From Bacteroidales bacterium (GTDB lineage Bacteria; Bacteroidota; Bacteroidia; Bacteroidales; UBA932), in NCBI GenBank assembly GCA_017556765.1, contig JAFYME010000029.1, positions 1-34,267 on the forward strand: DNA of 34,267 nucleotides, in the 5' to 3' direction. A model generated the notes under the pieces. It saw only the letters and a list, made by a program, of their open reading frames with translations, did not search any database and was not told the DNA's origin. Positions 1 to 7,310 of the stretch are shown one piece after another. The position numbers and the translations under genes are program-made. How positions within the stretch are numbered: the stretch's first letter is position 1; each line of letters begins with the position of its first letter.

Positions 1-188
1 GCCTTGCTGGCATGCTTTTCTGAAATTTCGTCATAGGCAAGCTGTACAGCGGCATAACCATCTTTCTCAACTGTACGAATCTGCGTAACTACACATGGAC
101 CAGCCTCAATAACGGTGCATGGAATATTTCTTCCATCGGCACCGAAAACGGAAGTCATTCCGATTTTCTTTCCAATTAATCCAGGCAT
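1..188 (-). CDS. rplC: 50S ribosomal protein L3, 5' part (runs off window)
   Basis: The minus strand from an ATG at 186-188 reads [20 protein letters not shown], followed by a stretch ending in [10 protein letters not shown]. This is the N-terminus of ribosomal protein L3, which binds 23S rRNA near the peptidyl-transferase centre and nucleates 50S assembly. Only about 62 residues are present; the rest lies left of the window. In the usual S10 operon rpsJ sits directly upstream of rplC. Here the upstream 236 bp are non-coding and hold a good promoter, so rplC appears to be the first gene of its transcription unit. The identification is firm from the sequence; the operon order beyond the window is not visible. 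Confidence 0.93.
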   Translation of the reverse strand, partial: MPGLIGKKIGMTSVFGADGRNIPCTVIEAGPCVVTQIRTVEKDGYAAVQLAYDEISEKHASK

Positions 189-249
189 TGGTTTGTTTAA
201 TTAATTGATTATAAATACTTTACATCCCGCTACACATTTTTGCGGGCTG

Positions 250-280
250 CAAATATACGAATAATATTTTCATTTTCAAC
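250..280 (-). promoter_or_regulatory. Promoter of rplC (Bacteroidota type)
   Basis: Read on the minus strand, 250-257 is TATATTTG, an exact match to the Bacteroidota -7 consensus TAnnTTTG. GTTG at 277-280 matches the -33 TTTG at three of four positions with a 19-nt spacer. The predicted transcript has a leader of about 55 nt before the rplC ATG at 188. CCCGC (226-230) and GCGGG (242-246) could pair at its 5' end, a possible leader hairpin of unknown role. Confidence 0.6.
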
Positions 281-395
281 ATTTTATGTAAAATTTTTGT
301 TGATAACTTTTTTCTAAGTCATTGTCACACCGTGCTTTCCATTCAGGGATTCCGAGCCTTTAAAGGATACCCATACCTTTTACAAGAAATATTAC

Positions 396-403
396 TATCT
401 TTG
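396..403 (+). promoter_or_regulatory. -7 element upstream of cdaA
   Basis: TATCTTTG matches TAnnTTTG exactly and ends 21 nt before the cdaA ATG at 425. No convincing -33 TTTG is visible at the expected distance. The surrounding spacer (189-424) is AT-rich and holds no gene; it is the divergent promoter region for rplC and cdaA. Confidence 0.5.
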
Positions 404-424
404 CGCGGATATATATAAAGGTAT

Positions 425-1234
425 ATGATACTGGCTATTTTCGGCTTTCTTCAGGTGTCCTTCGCCGACATCCTCGACATACTCCTTCTGGCCCTTCTGA
501 TATACATCATATTCAGATGGATCAGAGGCACTTCGGCCATGAGCATCTTCCTGGCCATCATATCGCTGTATGTCATCAGGGTCATAGTGTCCGCATTCAA
601 CATGAGGCTCATGACCAACATCATGGAGACCGTCCTTGATGTCGGACTCATAGCCCTCATCGTGATCTTCCAGCCTGAGATCAGAAAATTCCTCATGCAG
701 CTCGGAAGCAGATACATGAACAGCGCGAAAGGCCGTGCCCTCCTCGACAAGCTCCGTGGAAAGAACCAGAAAAGCACCAACATCAGCGGCAGCGAAGCCG
801 TGAACGACCTCACCGAGGCATGCAGGAGAATGTCCGAAGACAAGACCGGAGCCCTGATCGTGATAGCCCACAAGGCGAGCCTCGAGGAGATCATCAGCAC
901 CGGAGACCGCATAGATGCAGCCATCCACCGACGCCTCATCATGAACCTGTTCTTCAAGAACTCGCCGCTTCATGACGGAGCGCTCGTCATCTCAGGAGGA
1001 CGCATCGTCGCAGCAAGATGTACCCTTCCGATCACGGAAAGGACCAACATCCCGGCGAGCTACGGAATGAGGCACAAGGCGGCCATAGGTATAACCGAGG
1101 AGACTGACGCAGACGCGATCGTAGTATCGGAAGAGACCGGAAAGATATCCTTTGTAAAGGCGGGCACGGTAACGCCTATCGGTAACATCAACGAACTGAA
1201 GCTTCTCCTGAACACATCGCTCGGAGAAGAATAA
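425..1234 (+). CDS. cdaA: Diadenylate cyclase (c-di-AMP synthase), CdaA/DacA type
   Basis: A 269-residue membrane protein that condenses two ATP into the second messenger c-di-AMP, which controls osmolyte transport and envelope homeostasis. Three hydrophobic helices occupy about residues 1-82, as in CdaA. The DAC (DisA_N) domain follows, about 115-245. Its two catalytic signatures are visible: DGA at 184-186 within LHDGALVIS, and R216-H217 in GMRHKAAIG (the family usually has RHR; here the third residue is Lys). The later VVSEETGKIS segment is also typical. It starts at an ATG 21 nt below a -7 element, and the next gene (mutS2) begins 11 nt after its stop, so the two are probably co-transcribed. 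Length matches the family. No CdaR regulator is encoded beside it in this window. Confidence 0.93.
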   Translation: MILAIFGFLQVSFADILDILLLALLIYIIFRWIRGTSAMSIFLAIISLYVIRVIVSAFNMRLMTNIMETVLDVGLIALIVIFQPEIRKFLMQLGSRYMNSAKGRALLDKLRGKNQKSTNISGSEAVNDLTEACRRMSEDKTGALIVIAHKASLEEIISTGDRIDAAIHRRLIMNLFFKNSPLHDGALVISGGRIVAARCTLPITERTNIPASYGMRHKAAIGITEETDADAIVVSEETGKISFVKAGTVTPIGNINELKLLLNTSLGEE

Positions 1235-1245
1235 ACGCAAAAGAA

Positions 1246-3795
1246 TTGGAAGACAAGAAGAGAATCATAGACACAAGACTCGAGCAGAAGATAGGATTCG
1301 ACCGCATAAGACAGATCATAGCGGACAGATGCTCGACAGCATATGCAGCGGAAAGGACAGCGACTGAAACCTTTTCGACAAATCCGTCACACATACGCAA
1401 GAGACTGCTTCTGACAGACGAAATGCGCCTCATCATGATGTTTGAGGACAGCTTTCCGTCAGGAGGCTTCATTGACTGCATCGACTTCCTCAAGCCGCTC
1501 GAAAGAAGCTCAGCGGCGATAGATCTTCTGTCCCTGAGGAAGCTCAAGACCATGCTGGAGACCCTCAGAAAGGTCACATCATTCTTCGACGGCATCAAGG
1601 ACGGAGTATACCCGAACCTCAAGCGAATGAGCTCTCACATCCTCAGTTTCCCTGAGGTGCAGCGCAGGATAGACCTGATCCTCGACCGCTACGGCGACGT
1701 CAAGGACACCGCTTCGGACGAGCTCTACAACATACGCAAGTCGCTTCGCGAGAAGGAGGGAACCATATCCCGCAGGATGAGCGCCATCCTCAGGAAAGCT
1801 CAGGAGGAAGGCATCGTGGACAGTGATGCAGGCGTATCCATCCGCGACGGAAAGATGCTCATCCCTGTCAGCGCAGCCAACAAGAAGAGGATCCCGGGAT
1901 TCATCTACGACGAGTCCGCGACAGGAAAGACAGCGTTCATCGAGCCGGCTGAGGTAGTCGAGCTTGACAACCAGATAAAGGAGCTCCGCTTCTCGGAGCA
2001 GAGGGAGATAGTGCGCATCCTCATGGAATTCACGGATTTCCTCAGGCCGTACATCCCGGACCTTCTCGACGCGGCGCGATATCTCGGCGAGATCGACTTC
2101 ATAATGGCCAAGGCTCAAATAGCCCTGGACTTCATCGCCGGCATGCCGATAATCTCGGAGGACGGTCAGATGAACCTTCGTAAGGCAAGGCATCCGCTTC
2201 TGGAAAGAGCCCTTCGCAAGGAAAAGAAGGAAATCGTCCCTCTTACCGCAACGCTTACTCCTGATAAGCACATCCTCCTGATCTCAGGTCCTAACGCCGG
2301 AGGAAAATCCGTATGTCTGAAGACTGTCGGCCTCCTCCAGTACATGTTCCAGTGGGGAATGCTGATACCGACGTCCGAGACGTCTGAAATGCTCGTCTTC
2401 GACAGGATCATGGTGGACATAGGAGACGACCAGTCCATCGACAATGACCTCAGTACATACAGCTCCTTCCTCGGCAACATGAAGGACATGCTCTCAAGAG
2501 CCGACGAGAAGACCCTCGTGCTTATCGATGAGTTCGGTTCAGGAACCGAGCCTGCAGCCGGCGGAGCAATCGCGGAGGCGATCCTGAGCGAGCTTGACAA
2601 GAGAGGCACATACGGAGTCATCACGACCCACTACACAAACCTCAAGCTTTACGCCTCGGCAGACACGGGAGTCATGAACGGAGCGATGATGTTCGACGTG
2701 AAGAACATAGCGCCGCTCTTCAAGCTGGAGATGGGACTTCCGGGCAATTCGTTCGCATTCGAGCTGGCACGCAAGATGGGACTTCCGGAGAGCATCATCA
2801 AGGACGCGGAGAACAGAGCTGGAGAGGAGTTCGTGGGCATAGAGCGCAACCTGCGCAAGATCGCGCGAAACCGCAAGGCCCTCGACGAGAAGCTCGAGCG
2901 CATCAAGCATACCGACAAGACCCTTGAGAACATCACTGACAAGTACCAGAAGGAGCTCCAGCAGATAAAGCAGCTCAAGAAGGAGATCCTCGACGACGCT
3001 AAGAAAGAGGCCGAACAGATAATCAAAGGAGCGAACAAGCAGGTAGAAAACACCATCAAGACTATCAAGGAGTCTCAGGCTGCAAAGGAGGAGACCCAGG
3101 AGGCGCGCAAGGAACTTCAGGACTTCATGTCCATCCTCGCGGCAAAGAAAGAAAGGGAGCAGAAGGAGAAGGACGACTATATCGAGCGCAAGATAAAGCA
3201 GATTGACGCCCGCAGGGAGCGCCAGAAGCAGAGAAAGGCCAGAAAGGCCGACGACAAGGCCGCAAAGGAGTTGATGGAGCAGCAGGCGGAGAGAGAGAGG
3301 ATCGAGGCATTCAGGTCGGCTCCGCTCAAGGTCGGAGAGAAGGTACGCGTAAAGGAGAACGGCATGGTCGGAGAAGTGCAGAAGGTGTCGGCGAAGGCCG
3401 TCGTCGTAGCGATCGGAAACATCAGCAGCAAGATGCCGCTTGACAAGGTCGAGAGGATCACATCGAACGAGTTCAAGAGCGCTGTGAAGGAGACGTCAAA
3501 ACCTGTTTCCACAATCCGATACGATTCTTCGATAAGCGAGAGGAAGCTGAACTTCAGCACCGAGATGGATGTAAGGGGCGAGAGGCTGAACGATGCCGTG
3601 GACAAGGTCACAAGATATGTCGATGATGCCGTGATGCTTGGGGTGCCGAGCGTGAGGATCATCCATGGAAAGGGCACGGGAGTGCTTCGTGACGAGCTTC
3701 AGAAGCTCATCAGGACAATCCCGGGAGTGGCATCGGTGCGTGATGAGCACATACAGTTCGGAGGAACAGGAGTCACGATAGTGACATTTGACTAA
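1246..3795 (+). CDS. mutS2: MutS2 family ATPase with C-terminal Smr domain
   Basis: An 849-residue MutS2 protein, associated in characterised bacteria with suppression of homologous recombination and/or rescue of collided ribosomes. It is not the mismatch-repair MutS. Domains in order: a core/lever region about 10-310; an ATPase with ARHPLL at 315-320, Walker A GPNAGGKS at 348-355 and Walker B LIDEFG at 426-431; a long charged coiled coil about 515-670; and a C-terminal Smr nuclease-like domain from about 770 with DVRG and HGKGTG motifs. The start chosen is TTG at 1246, because homologues begin just before the LEQKIGFDRIRQ segment and no in-frame ATG lies nearby; TTG starts are uncommon here. 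It follows cdaA by 11 nt and is the second gene of the plus-strand run. Confidence 0.93.
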   Translation: MEDKKRIIDTRLEQKIGFDRIRQIIADRCSTAYAAERTATETFSTNPSHIRKRLLLTDEMRLIMMFEDSFPSGGFIDCIDFLKPLERSSAAIDLLSLRKLKTMLETLRKVTSFFDGIKDGVYPNLKRMSSHILSFPEVQRRIDLILDRYGDVKDTASDELYNIRKSLREKEGTISRRMSAILRKAQEEGIVDSDAGVSIRDGKMLIPVSAANKKRIPGFIYDESATGKTAFIEPAEVVELDNQIKELRFSEQREIVRILMEFTDFLRPYIPDLLDAARYLGEIDFIMAKAQIALDFIAGMPIISEDGQMNLRKARHPLLERALRKEKKEIVPLTATLTPDKHILLISGPNAGGKSVCLKTVGLLQYMFQWGMLIPTSETSEMLVFDRIMVDIGDDQSIDNDLSTYSSFLGNMKDMLSRADEKTLVLIDEFGSGTEPAAGGAIAEAILSELDKRGTYGVITTHYTNLKLYASADTGVMNGAMMFDVKNIAPLFKLEMGLPGNSFAFELARKMGLPESIIKDAENRAGEEFVGIERNLRKIARNRKALDEKLERIKHTDKTLENITDKYQKELQQIKQLKKEILDDAKKEAEQIIKGANKQVENTIKTIKESQAAKEETQEARKELQDFMSILAAKKEREQKEKDDYIERKIKQIDARRERQKQRKARKADDKAAKELMEQQAERERIEAFRSAPLKVGEKVRVKENGMVGEVQKVSAKAVVVAIGNISSKMPLDKVERITSNEFKSAVKETSKPVSTIRYDSSISERKLNFSTEMDVRGERLNDAVDKVTRYVDDAVMLGVPSVRIIHGKGTGVLRDELQKLIRTIPGVASVRDEHIQFGGTGVTIVTFD

Positions 3796-3803
3796 TACTC
3801 AAC

Positions 3804-3835
3804 TGTCATCCTGAGCGGAGCGAAGGATCTTTAAA
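3804..3835 (+). repeat. Dispersed palindromic repeat in the mutS2–lipoprotein spacer
   Basis: The spacer contains TGTCATCCTGAGCGGAGCGA followed by AGGATCTTTAAA. ATCCT (3808-3812) pairs with AGGAT (3824-3828). It has the same outline (GTCATyCC at one end, GGrATCT at the other) as the repeats at 5754, 18705 and inside the TonB receptor genes. It lies between two co-oriented genes and may act as an RNA hairpin in the message. Confidence 0.6.
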
Positions 3836-3852
3836 CTGATAACCAAAAGAAA

Positions 3853-4275
3853 ATGAAAAATAAGATATTTATTGCTGCACTGGTCGGAATCTGTACCCTC
3901 ATGCACGGGTGCAAGGACGCAGAAGAGAAAAAGGCGATGGGGCCGGAAGAAGTAGCGGAGAGTTTCTGCAGGGCTGTAGCCGGAGGTGAGTTCGCACAGG
4001 CATGGGCTCTTTGCGACACAGTCGCGATGAAGGACTATATCGATGGACGGGAAGAAGAATGGGCCATGAAAGAAAAGCAGGACAGCGGCGCGTTCCGCAT
4101 CGCATCGCAGATGCTTTCTGAGGTCGAGTTCACCATCGATGACATAGTCAAGGAGGGCGAGGAAAGACATCTGTTCTGCTCTATCGGCTTCGATGGAAAC
4201 AAAAAAGGCAAACTGATCATACTGAAGAAGGAGGAGGGAGAATGGAAGGTGAAGGAAACAGCAGACAGACCTTAG
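3853..4275 (+). CDS. Small lipoprotein, DUF4878/NTF2-like
   Basis: A 140-residue predicted lipoprotein. The signal peptide ends in a lipobox LMHGC with the lipidated Cys at residue 20. The mature part contains PEEVAESFCRAVAGGEFAQA, the helix-rich start typical of DUF4878/NTF2-like domains, and ends in a strand pattern (KLIILKKEEGEWKVKE) that also fits that fold. The function of such proteins is largely unknown; a surface or periplasmic binding role is inference. It sits 57 nt after mutS2 and overlaps yraN by 34 nt, so it belongs to the same plus-strand run. Confidence 0.7.
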   Translation: MKNKIFIAALVGICTLMHGCKDAEEKKAMGPEEVAESFCRAVAGGEFAQAWALCDTVAMKDYIDGREEEWAMKEKQDSGAFRIASQMLSEVEFTIDDIVKEGEERHLFCSIGFDGNKKGKLIILKKEEGEWKVKETADRP

Positions 4276-4631
4276 GCAAGAGAGGAGAGGACATCGCATG
4301 CGAGATGCTCCGGGGCATGGGCCACACCATTCTGGAAAGGAACTGGAGGATCGGGCATCTGGAGATAGATATCATATCCTTCGACCCCGATGGAATACAT
4401 TTTGTGGAGGTAAAAACCCGCAGACAAAGCATCCAGGCGCCTCCTCAGGAAAGCGTCGATAGGGCCAAACAGAGCCGCATAATCAAAGCAGCACGAAGCT
4501 TTTTGAGAACGAGTAAAGGATTGCCATACGGAAACCATGAATGTCATTTTGACATAATGGCAATAACATTCAAAGGCGACACATGGACGCACGAATGGTT
4601 TCCGCAGGCATATATACCTATATATTTATAA
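4242..4631 (+). CDS. yraN: YraN/UPF0102 family putative endonuclease
   Basis: A 129-residue protein of the UPF0102 family, a restriction-endonuclease-like fold found next to housekeeping genes in most bacteria; its physiological role is poorly defined. The family signatures are present in order: LGKRGEDIACEML, the ILERNWR segment, GHLEIDII with the acidic active-site residues, and HFVEVKTR carrying the E-x-K motif. The start at 4242 gives the usual short N-terminal extension. It lies inside the end of the preceding lipoprotein gene (34-nt overlap) and has a purine-rich AGGAGGGAG just upstream, which can also simply be codons of the lipoprotein. manC starts 17 nt after its stop. Confidence 0.88.
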   Translation: MEGEGNSRQTLGKRGEDIACEMLRGMGHTILERNWRIGHLEIDIISFDPDGIHFVEVKTRRQSIQAPPQESVDRAKQSRIIKAARSFLRTSKGLPYGNHECHFDIMAITFKGDTWTHEWFPQAYIPIYL

Positions 4632-4648
4632 ACGATAAAAGACATCAT

Positions 4649-5743
4649 ATGAACAGGAACAATTGCTACTGCGTCATTCTTGCCGGAGGTCTGGGAACCC
4701 GTTTCTGGCCCATCAGCAAGGCGGCCATGCCGAAGCAGTTTCTTGATGTAGCCGATACAGGTGAGACGTTCATCCGACAGACGTACGACAGATTCAAGAA
4801 GATAGTTCCCCAGGAGAACATTCTTGTCGTGACAGCGGCCAGATATCAGGATCTGATAAAGGAACAGCTGCCGGAACTGGAAGAGCGTAACCTCCTTCTT
4901 GAGCCGTACAGCAGGAATACCGCGCCATGCCTTGCATATGCGACATATTCACTGCTCAAAAGGGATCCTGACGCGCTGGTCGTAGTATCCCCTGCTGACC
5001 ACATCATCACAAACGACGAGCTCTTTGCCCAGACAATCCAGAAGGCCTTCAGGCATGTATATGAAAAGGATGTCCTGATGACCTTGGGAATCATCCCGAC
5101 CCGACCGGACTCCAATTATGGATACGTACAGGCATACGGAGGAAGGGAAGCCTACAGAAACAACGAACCCCTCCAGATCAAGACCTTTACCGAAAAACCT
5201 GACAAGGAGCTTGCGCAGGTATTCATCAACACCGGAGAATTCCTGTGGAACGCCGGCATCTTCCTATGGAAGGCGCAGACCATCAGACAGGAGATGGAAA
5301 AACATCTTCCCGAAGTCACAGGTCTTTTCAAAGGATGGGAATCAGCCCTGGGCACCAGGATTGAACGCGAATTCATCCAGAGGGCATATACCGGATGCAC
5401 CAACATCTCCATCGGATATGGCGTGATGGAAAGGACTGACAGAGCATGGATCTACCCTGCGGAATTCGGATGGCAGGACATCGGAACATGGGAGTCGCTC
5501 TACAATTACATCCCAAAAGACAGCAACGGCAATGCCGTCAGCGCCGAGAAAACCCTCATGGAGGGCACCAGGGACACACTTATAGTATCTCCAGAAAAGA
5601 AAAAGCTCATAGCCATCAAAGGCCTGGAGGACTATATGGTCATAGACACCGACGACGTGCTTGTGATCTGTCCTAAGGACGACAAGAAGTTCAAGGACTT
5701 CATCTCAGGCATAGGAATGCCGGAATTTGAAAAGTATCGATAA
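4649..5743 (+). CDS. manC: Mannose-1-phosphate guanylyltransferase
   Basis: A 364-residue nucleotidyltransferase predicted to make GDP-mannose from mannose-1-phosphate and GTP, feeding glycan, capsule or GDP-fucose synthesis. The signature GGLGTRFWP is at residues 13-21 and PKQFL at 28-32; TFTEKPD and LWNAGIFLWK are further family motifs. There is no C-terminal phosphomannose isomerase domain, so this is the monofunctional form. The ATG at 4649 is preferred over an in-frame ATG at 4583, because the extra 22 residues are not family-like and would overlap yraN. A palindromic repeat separates it from the downstream yqeY reading frame by 49 nt. Confidence 0.9.
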   Translation: MNRNNCYCVILAGGLGTRFWPISKAAMPKQFLDVADTGETFIRQTYDRFKKIVPQENILVVTAARYQDLIKEQLPELEERNLLLEPYSRNTAPCLAYATYSLLKRDPDALVVVSPADHIITNDELFAQTIQKAFRHVYEKDVLMTLGIIPTRPDSNYGYVQAYGGREAYRNNEPLQIKTFTEKPDKELAQVFINTGEFLWNAGIFLWKAQTIRQEMEKHLPEVTGLFKGWESALGTRIEREFIQRAYTGCTNISIGYGVMERTDRAWIYPAEFGWQDIGTWESLYNYIPKDSNGNAVSAEKTLMEGTRDTLIVSPEKKKLIAIKGLEDYMVIDTDDVLVICPKDDKKFKDFISGIGMPEFEKYR

Positions 5744-5753
5744 TCATACTAAC

Positions 5754-5780
5754 GTCATCCCCGGCCCGATCGGGGATCTT
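5754..5780 (+). repeat. Dispersed palindromic repeat in the manC–yqeY spacer
   Basis: GTCATCCCCGGCCC followed by GATCGGGGATCTT forms a perfect 7-bp stem: ATCCCCG (5757-5763) with CGGGGAT (5771-5777) and a 7-nt loop. It has the same end structure as the repeats at 3804 and 18705 and in the TonB receptors. It fills most of the 49-nt gap between manC and the yqeY start. Confidence 0.7.
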
Positions 5781-5792
5781 AACCAACGGAAT

Positions 5793-7193
5793 ATGGAAAA
5801 AAGAATACAGGCCGACATGGTATCGGCAATGAAGGCAAAGGAGACCGTGCGTCTCGCATCACTCAGAGCGATAAAGGCAGCGATCATGCTTGCGAAGACA
5901 GCTGAAGGCGCTACCGGAGAGGTCGACGACGCAGCTATCGTGAAGATCATCCAGAAACTCGTTAAGCAGCGCAAGGAAAGCGCCCAGCAGTACAATGACG
6001 CCGGACGTCCGGAGCTTGCGGAAAACGAACTCGCAGAAGCAGCGGCTATGGAAGTATATCTTCCAAAGCAGCTCTCAGAGGCAGAGCTTGAAGATCAGCT
6101 CAAGGTCATCATCGCGGAGGTCGGAGCAACAAAGCCTCAGGAAATGGGCAAAGTCATGGGCGTAGCGACCAAGAAGCTCGCCGGCCTTGCAGACGGCAAG
6201 ATGATCTCAGCCCTCGTGAAGAAGCTGCTTGCTTCATTTGCAATTCTTTTCGCTCTCACATCATGCGAACTCATAGGTCTGGATAAGGATACAATAAAAG
6301 ACATTCTTATTCCAGATGCAGCCAAGCCGTCAAAGGAATTCACTCCCGGAAATGCAGCAGATGAGGAATATGCTGCCCACGCTGTCAAATATGCGATTTC
6401 AGACAATGAGTCGCCATATGAAAGCGTTGAACTTTTCGGCGACGGAACATATCTCATCGTCAAGACAGGAGCTGTCCAGGGCATGACACGCGCTGAAAAC
6501 GAATACTTCATCGAGGGAGGATATGTGATGAAGGAGGAGGGCCATTATACGCTTGAAGACTTCGGCAGTCTCAAGGTAGAAGAAAAGGAAGGCGAATATA
6601 ACCTCACATTCGACAACACCTACGGCAACAGAATCAGCACCGTATTCGCATCTAAGGAGCCTGTGCTTACAGACGAGATGACAGAATCCCTCTGCCGTAC
6701 ATGGGATGTATCAGGAATTGACCAGTGGATGTATCTGGGAGCCTTAAAACTCGCAGAAATCTCATACATCGGAGGCACGAATCCGCACTATGAGGGAGCA
6801 GGCATCAGCGAGATCGACGAAGAGACATTGGAAGATCTCGTCGGAGAGACATGCTGCAAGGTCATCTTCAGTCCTTCAGGAACATACTACTGCACATACA
6901 ACAACGGAACAGTGCTCTACAGCACATGGACATGGGTTAACAAGGAGCAGGGAACACTTTTCTATGATTGGAAGAAAGGAGAGAATGAGGAAGGATACGT
7001 GACTGTACGTTTTGATGGAGACAAGTGCAACATCTACGAAGACTACACCATCGATCTCAGCGGAGCATTGACAGAGGAAGACCTCGAAGACGCTATGGAA
7101 GACGAAGAGTTCGTCGATCTTGAAGAAATCCTCGGAAGTTCGGAGATCAACCTCCGCTATCTCATAGTAAACAAGTTTCAGCCAGCGAAATAA
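5793..7193 (+). CDS. yqeY: YqeY (GatB/YqeY-like) protein in one frame with a lipoprotein domain
   Basis: One uninterrupted 466-residue reading frame. Residues 1 to about 146 are a complete YqeY protein (EKRIQADMVSAMKAKE; KQRKESAQQYNDAGRPELA; MGKVMGVATKKLAGLADGK), a family resembling the tRNA-binding tail of GatB, associated with tRNA amidotransferases. YqeY normally stops at about this point. Here the last codons run straight into a lipoprotein signal sequence with lipobox ALTSC, Cys at residue 158. The remaining ~300 residues are an unrecognised acidic, strand-rich domain with many Tyr/Trp. An ATG at 6201 (residue 137) would start a lipoprotein with a normal n-region (MISALVKK) and its Cys at position 22. 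So the locus may make YqeY-fusion, a separate lipoprotein, or both. The first ATG (5793) is preferred over one at 5727. It ends before the hairpin at 7232-7281. Confidence 0.8.
   Translation: MEKRIQADMVSAMKAKETVRLASLRAIKAAIMLAKTAEGATGEVDDAAIVKIIQKLVKQRKESAQQYNDAGRPELAENELAEAAAMEVYLPKQLSEAELEDQLKVIIAEVGATKPQEMGKVMGVATKKLAGLADGKMISALVKKLLASFAILFALTSCELIGLDKDTIKDILIPDAAKPSKEFTPGNAADEEYAAHAVKYAISDNESPYESVELFGDGTYLIVKTGAVQGMTRAENEYFIEGGYVMKEEGHYTLEDFGSLKVEEKEGEYNLTFDNTYGNRISTVFASKEPVLTDEMTESLCRTWDVSGIDQWMYLGALKLAEISYIGGTNPHYEGAGISEIDEETLEDLVGETCCKVIFSPSGTYYCTYNNGTVLYSTWTWVNKEQGTLFYDWKKGENEEGYVTVRFDGDKCNIYEDYTIDLSGALTEEDLEDAMEDEEFVDLEEILGSSEINLRYLIVNKFQPAK
6201..7193 (+). CDS. Possible nested lipoprotein start inside yqeY
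   Basis: Starting at the in-frame ATG 6201 gives a 330-residue lipoprotein. It has a positively charged n-region (MISALVKK), a hydrophobic core, and lipobox ALTSC with Cys 22 encoded at 6264-6266. The mature domain contains repeated aromatic strands (SGTYYCTYNNG, TLFYDWKKGENEEGYVTVRF) and an acidic helix (LTEEDLEDAMEDEEFVDLEE). I do not recognise the family. This is an alternative or additional product of the 5793-7193 frame, not a separate locus. A signal peptide buried 137 residues into a cytosolic protein would not be expected to export the whole fusion, which favours an internal start. Confidence 0.5.
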   Translation: MISALVKKLLASFAILFALTSCELIGLDKDTIKDILIPDAAKPSKEFTPGNAADEEYAAHAVKYAISDNESPYESVELFGDGTYLIVKTGAVQGMTRAENEYFIEGGYVMKEEGHYTLEDFGSLKVEEKEGEYNLTFDNTYGNRISTVFASKEPVLTDEMTESLCRTWDVSGIDQWMYLGALKLAEISYIGGTNPHYEGAGISEIDEETLEDLVGETCCKVIFSPSGTYYCTYNNGTVLYSTWTWVNKEQGTLFYDWKKGENEEGYVTVRFDGDKCNIYEDYTIDLSGALTEEDLEDAMEDEEFVDLEEILGSSEINLRYLIVNKFQPAK

Positions 7194-7231
7194 GTCGGCT
7201 AGAATGGCCACCAACCAGCTGACAATCAACA

Positions 7232-7281
7232 ATATACGAAATCCACGTGCTCCCCAATGGCGGCACGTGGATTTTGTATAT
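7232..7281. terminator. Bidirectional hairpin between convergent yqeY-lipoprotein and clpB
   Basis: ATATACGAAATCCACGTGC (7232-7250) pairs with GCACGTGGATTTTGTATAT (7263-7281) over 19 bp with a single G·U-type mismatch and a 12-nt loop. It lies between two convergent genes (stops at 7193 and 7311) and probably terminates both, although U-rich sequence is only within the stem. Confidence 0.7.
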
Positions 7282-7310
7282 GCTTGAGTTACAGATGCTT
7301 ATCGGGCACA

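Noticed and set aside
395-973. Frames on the minus strand opposite cdaA (395-973 and 451-957)
   Set aside because: CdaA is unmistakable on the plus strand; the opposing translations are low-complexity shadows.
1579-2271. 230-codon minus-strand frame inside mutS2
   Set aside because: Shadow of MutS2, whose ATPase motifs fix the true frame.
4229-4240. Strong Shine-Dalgarno-like AGGAGGGAG before yraN
   Set aside because: It lies within Lys/Glu codons of the preceding lipoprotein, and Bacteroidota rely little on such sites, so it is not listed as a functional element.
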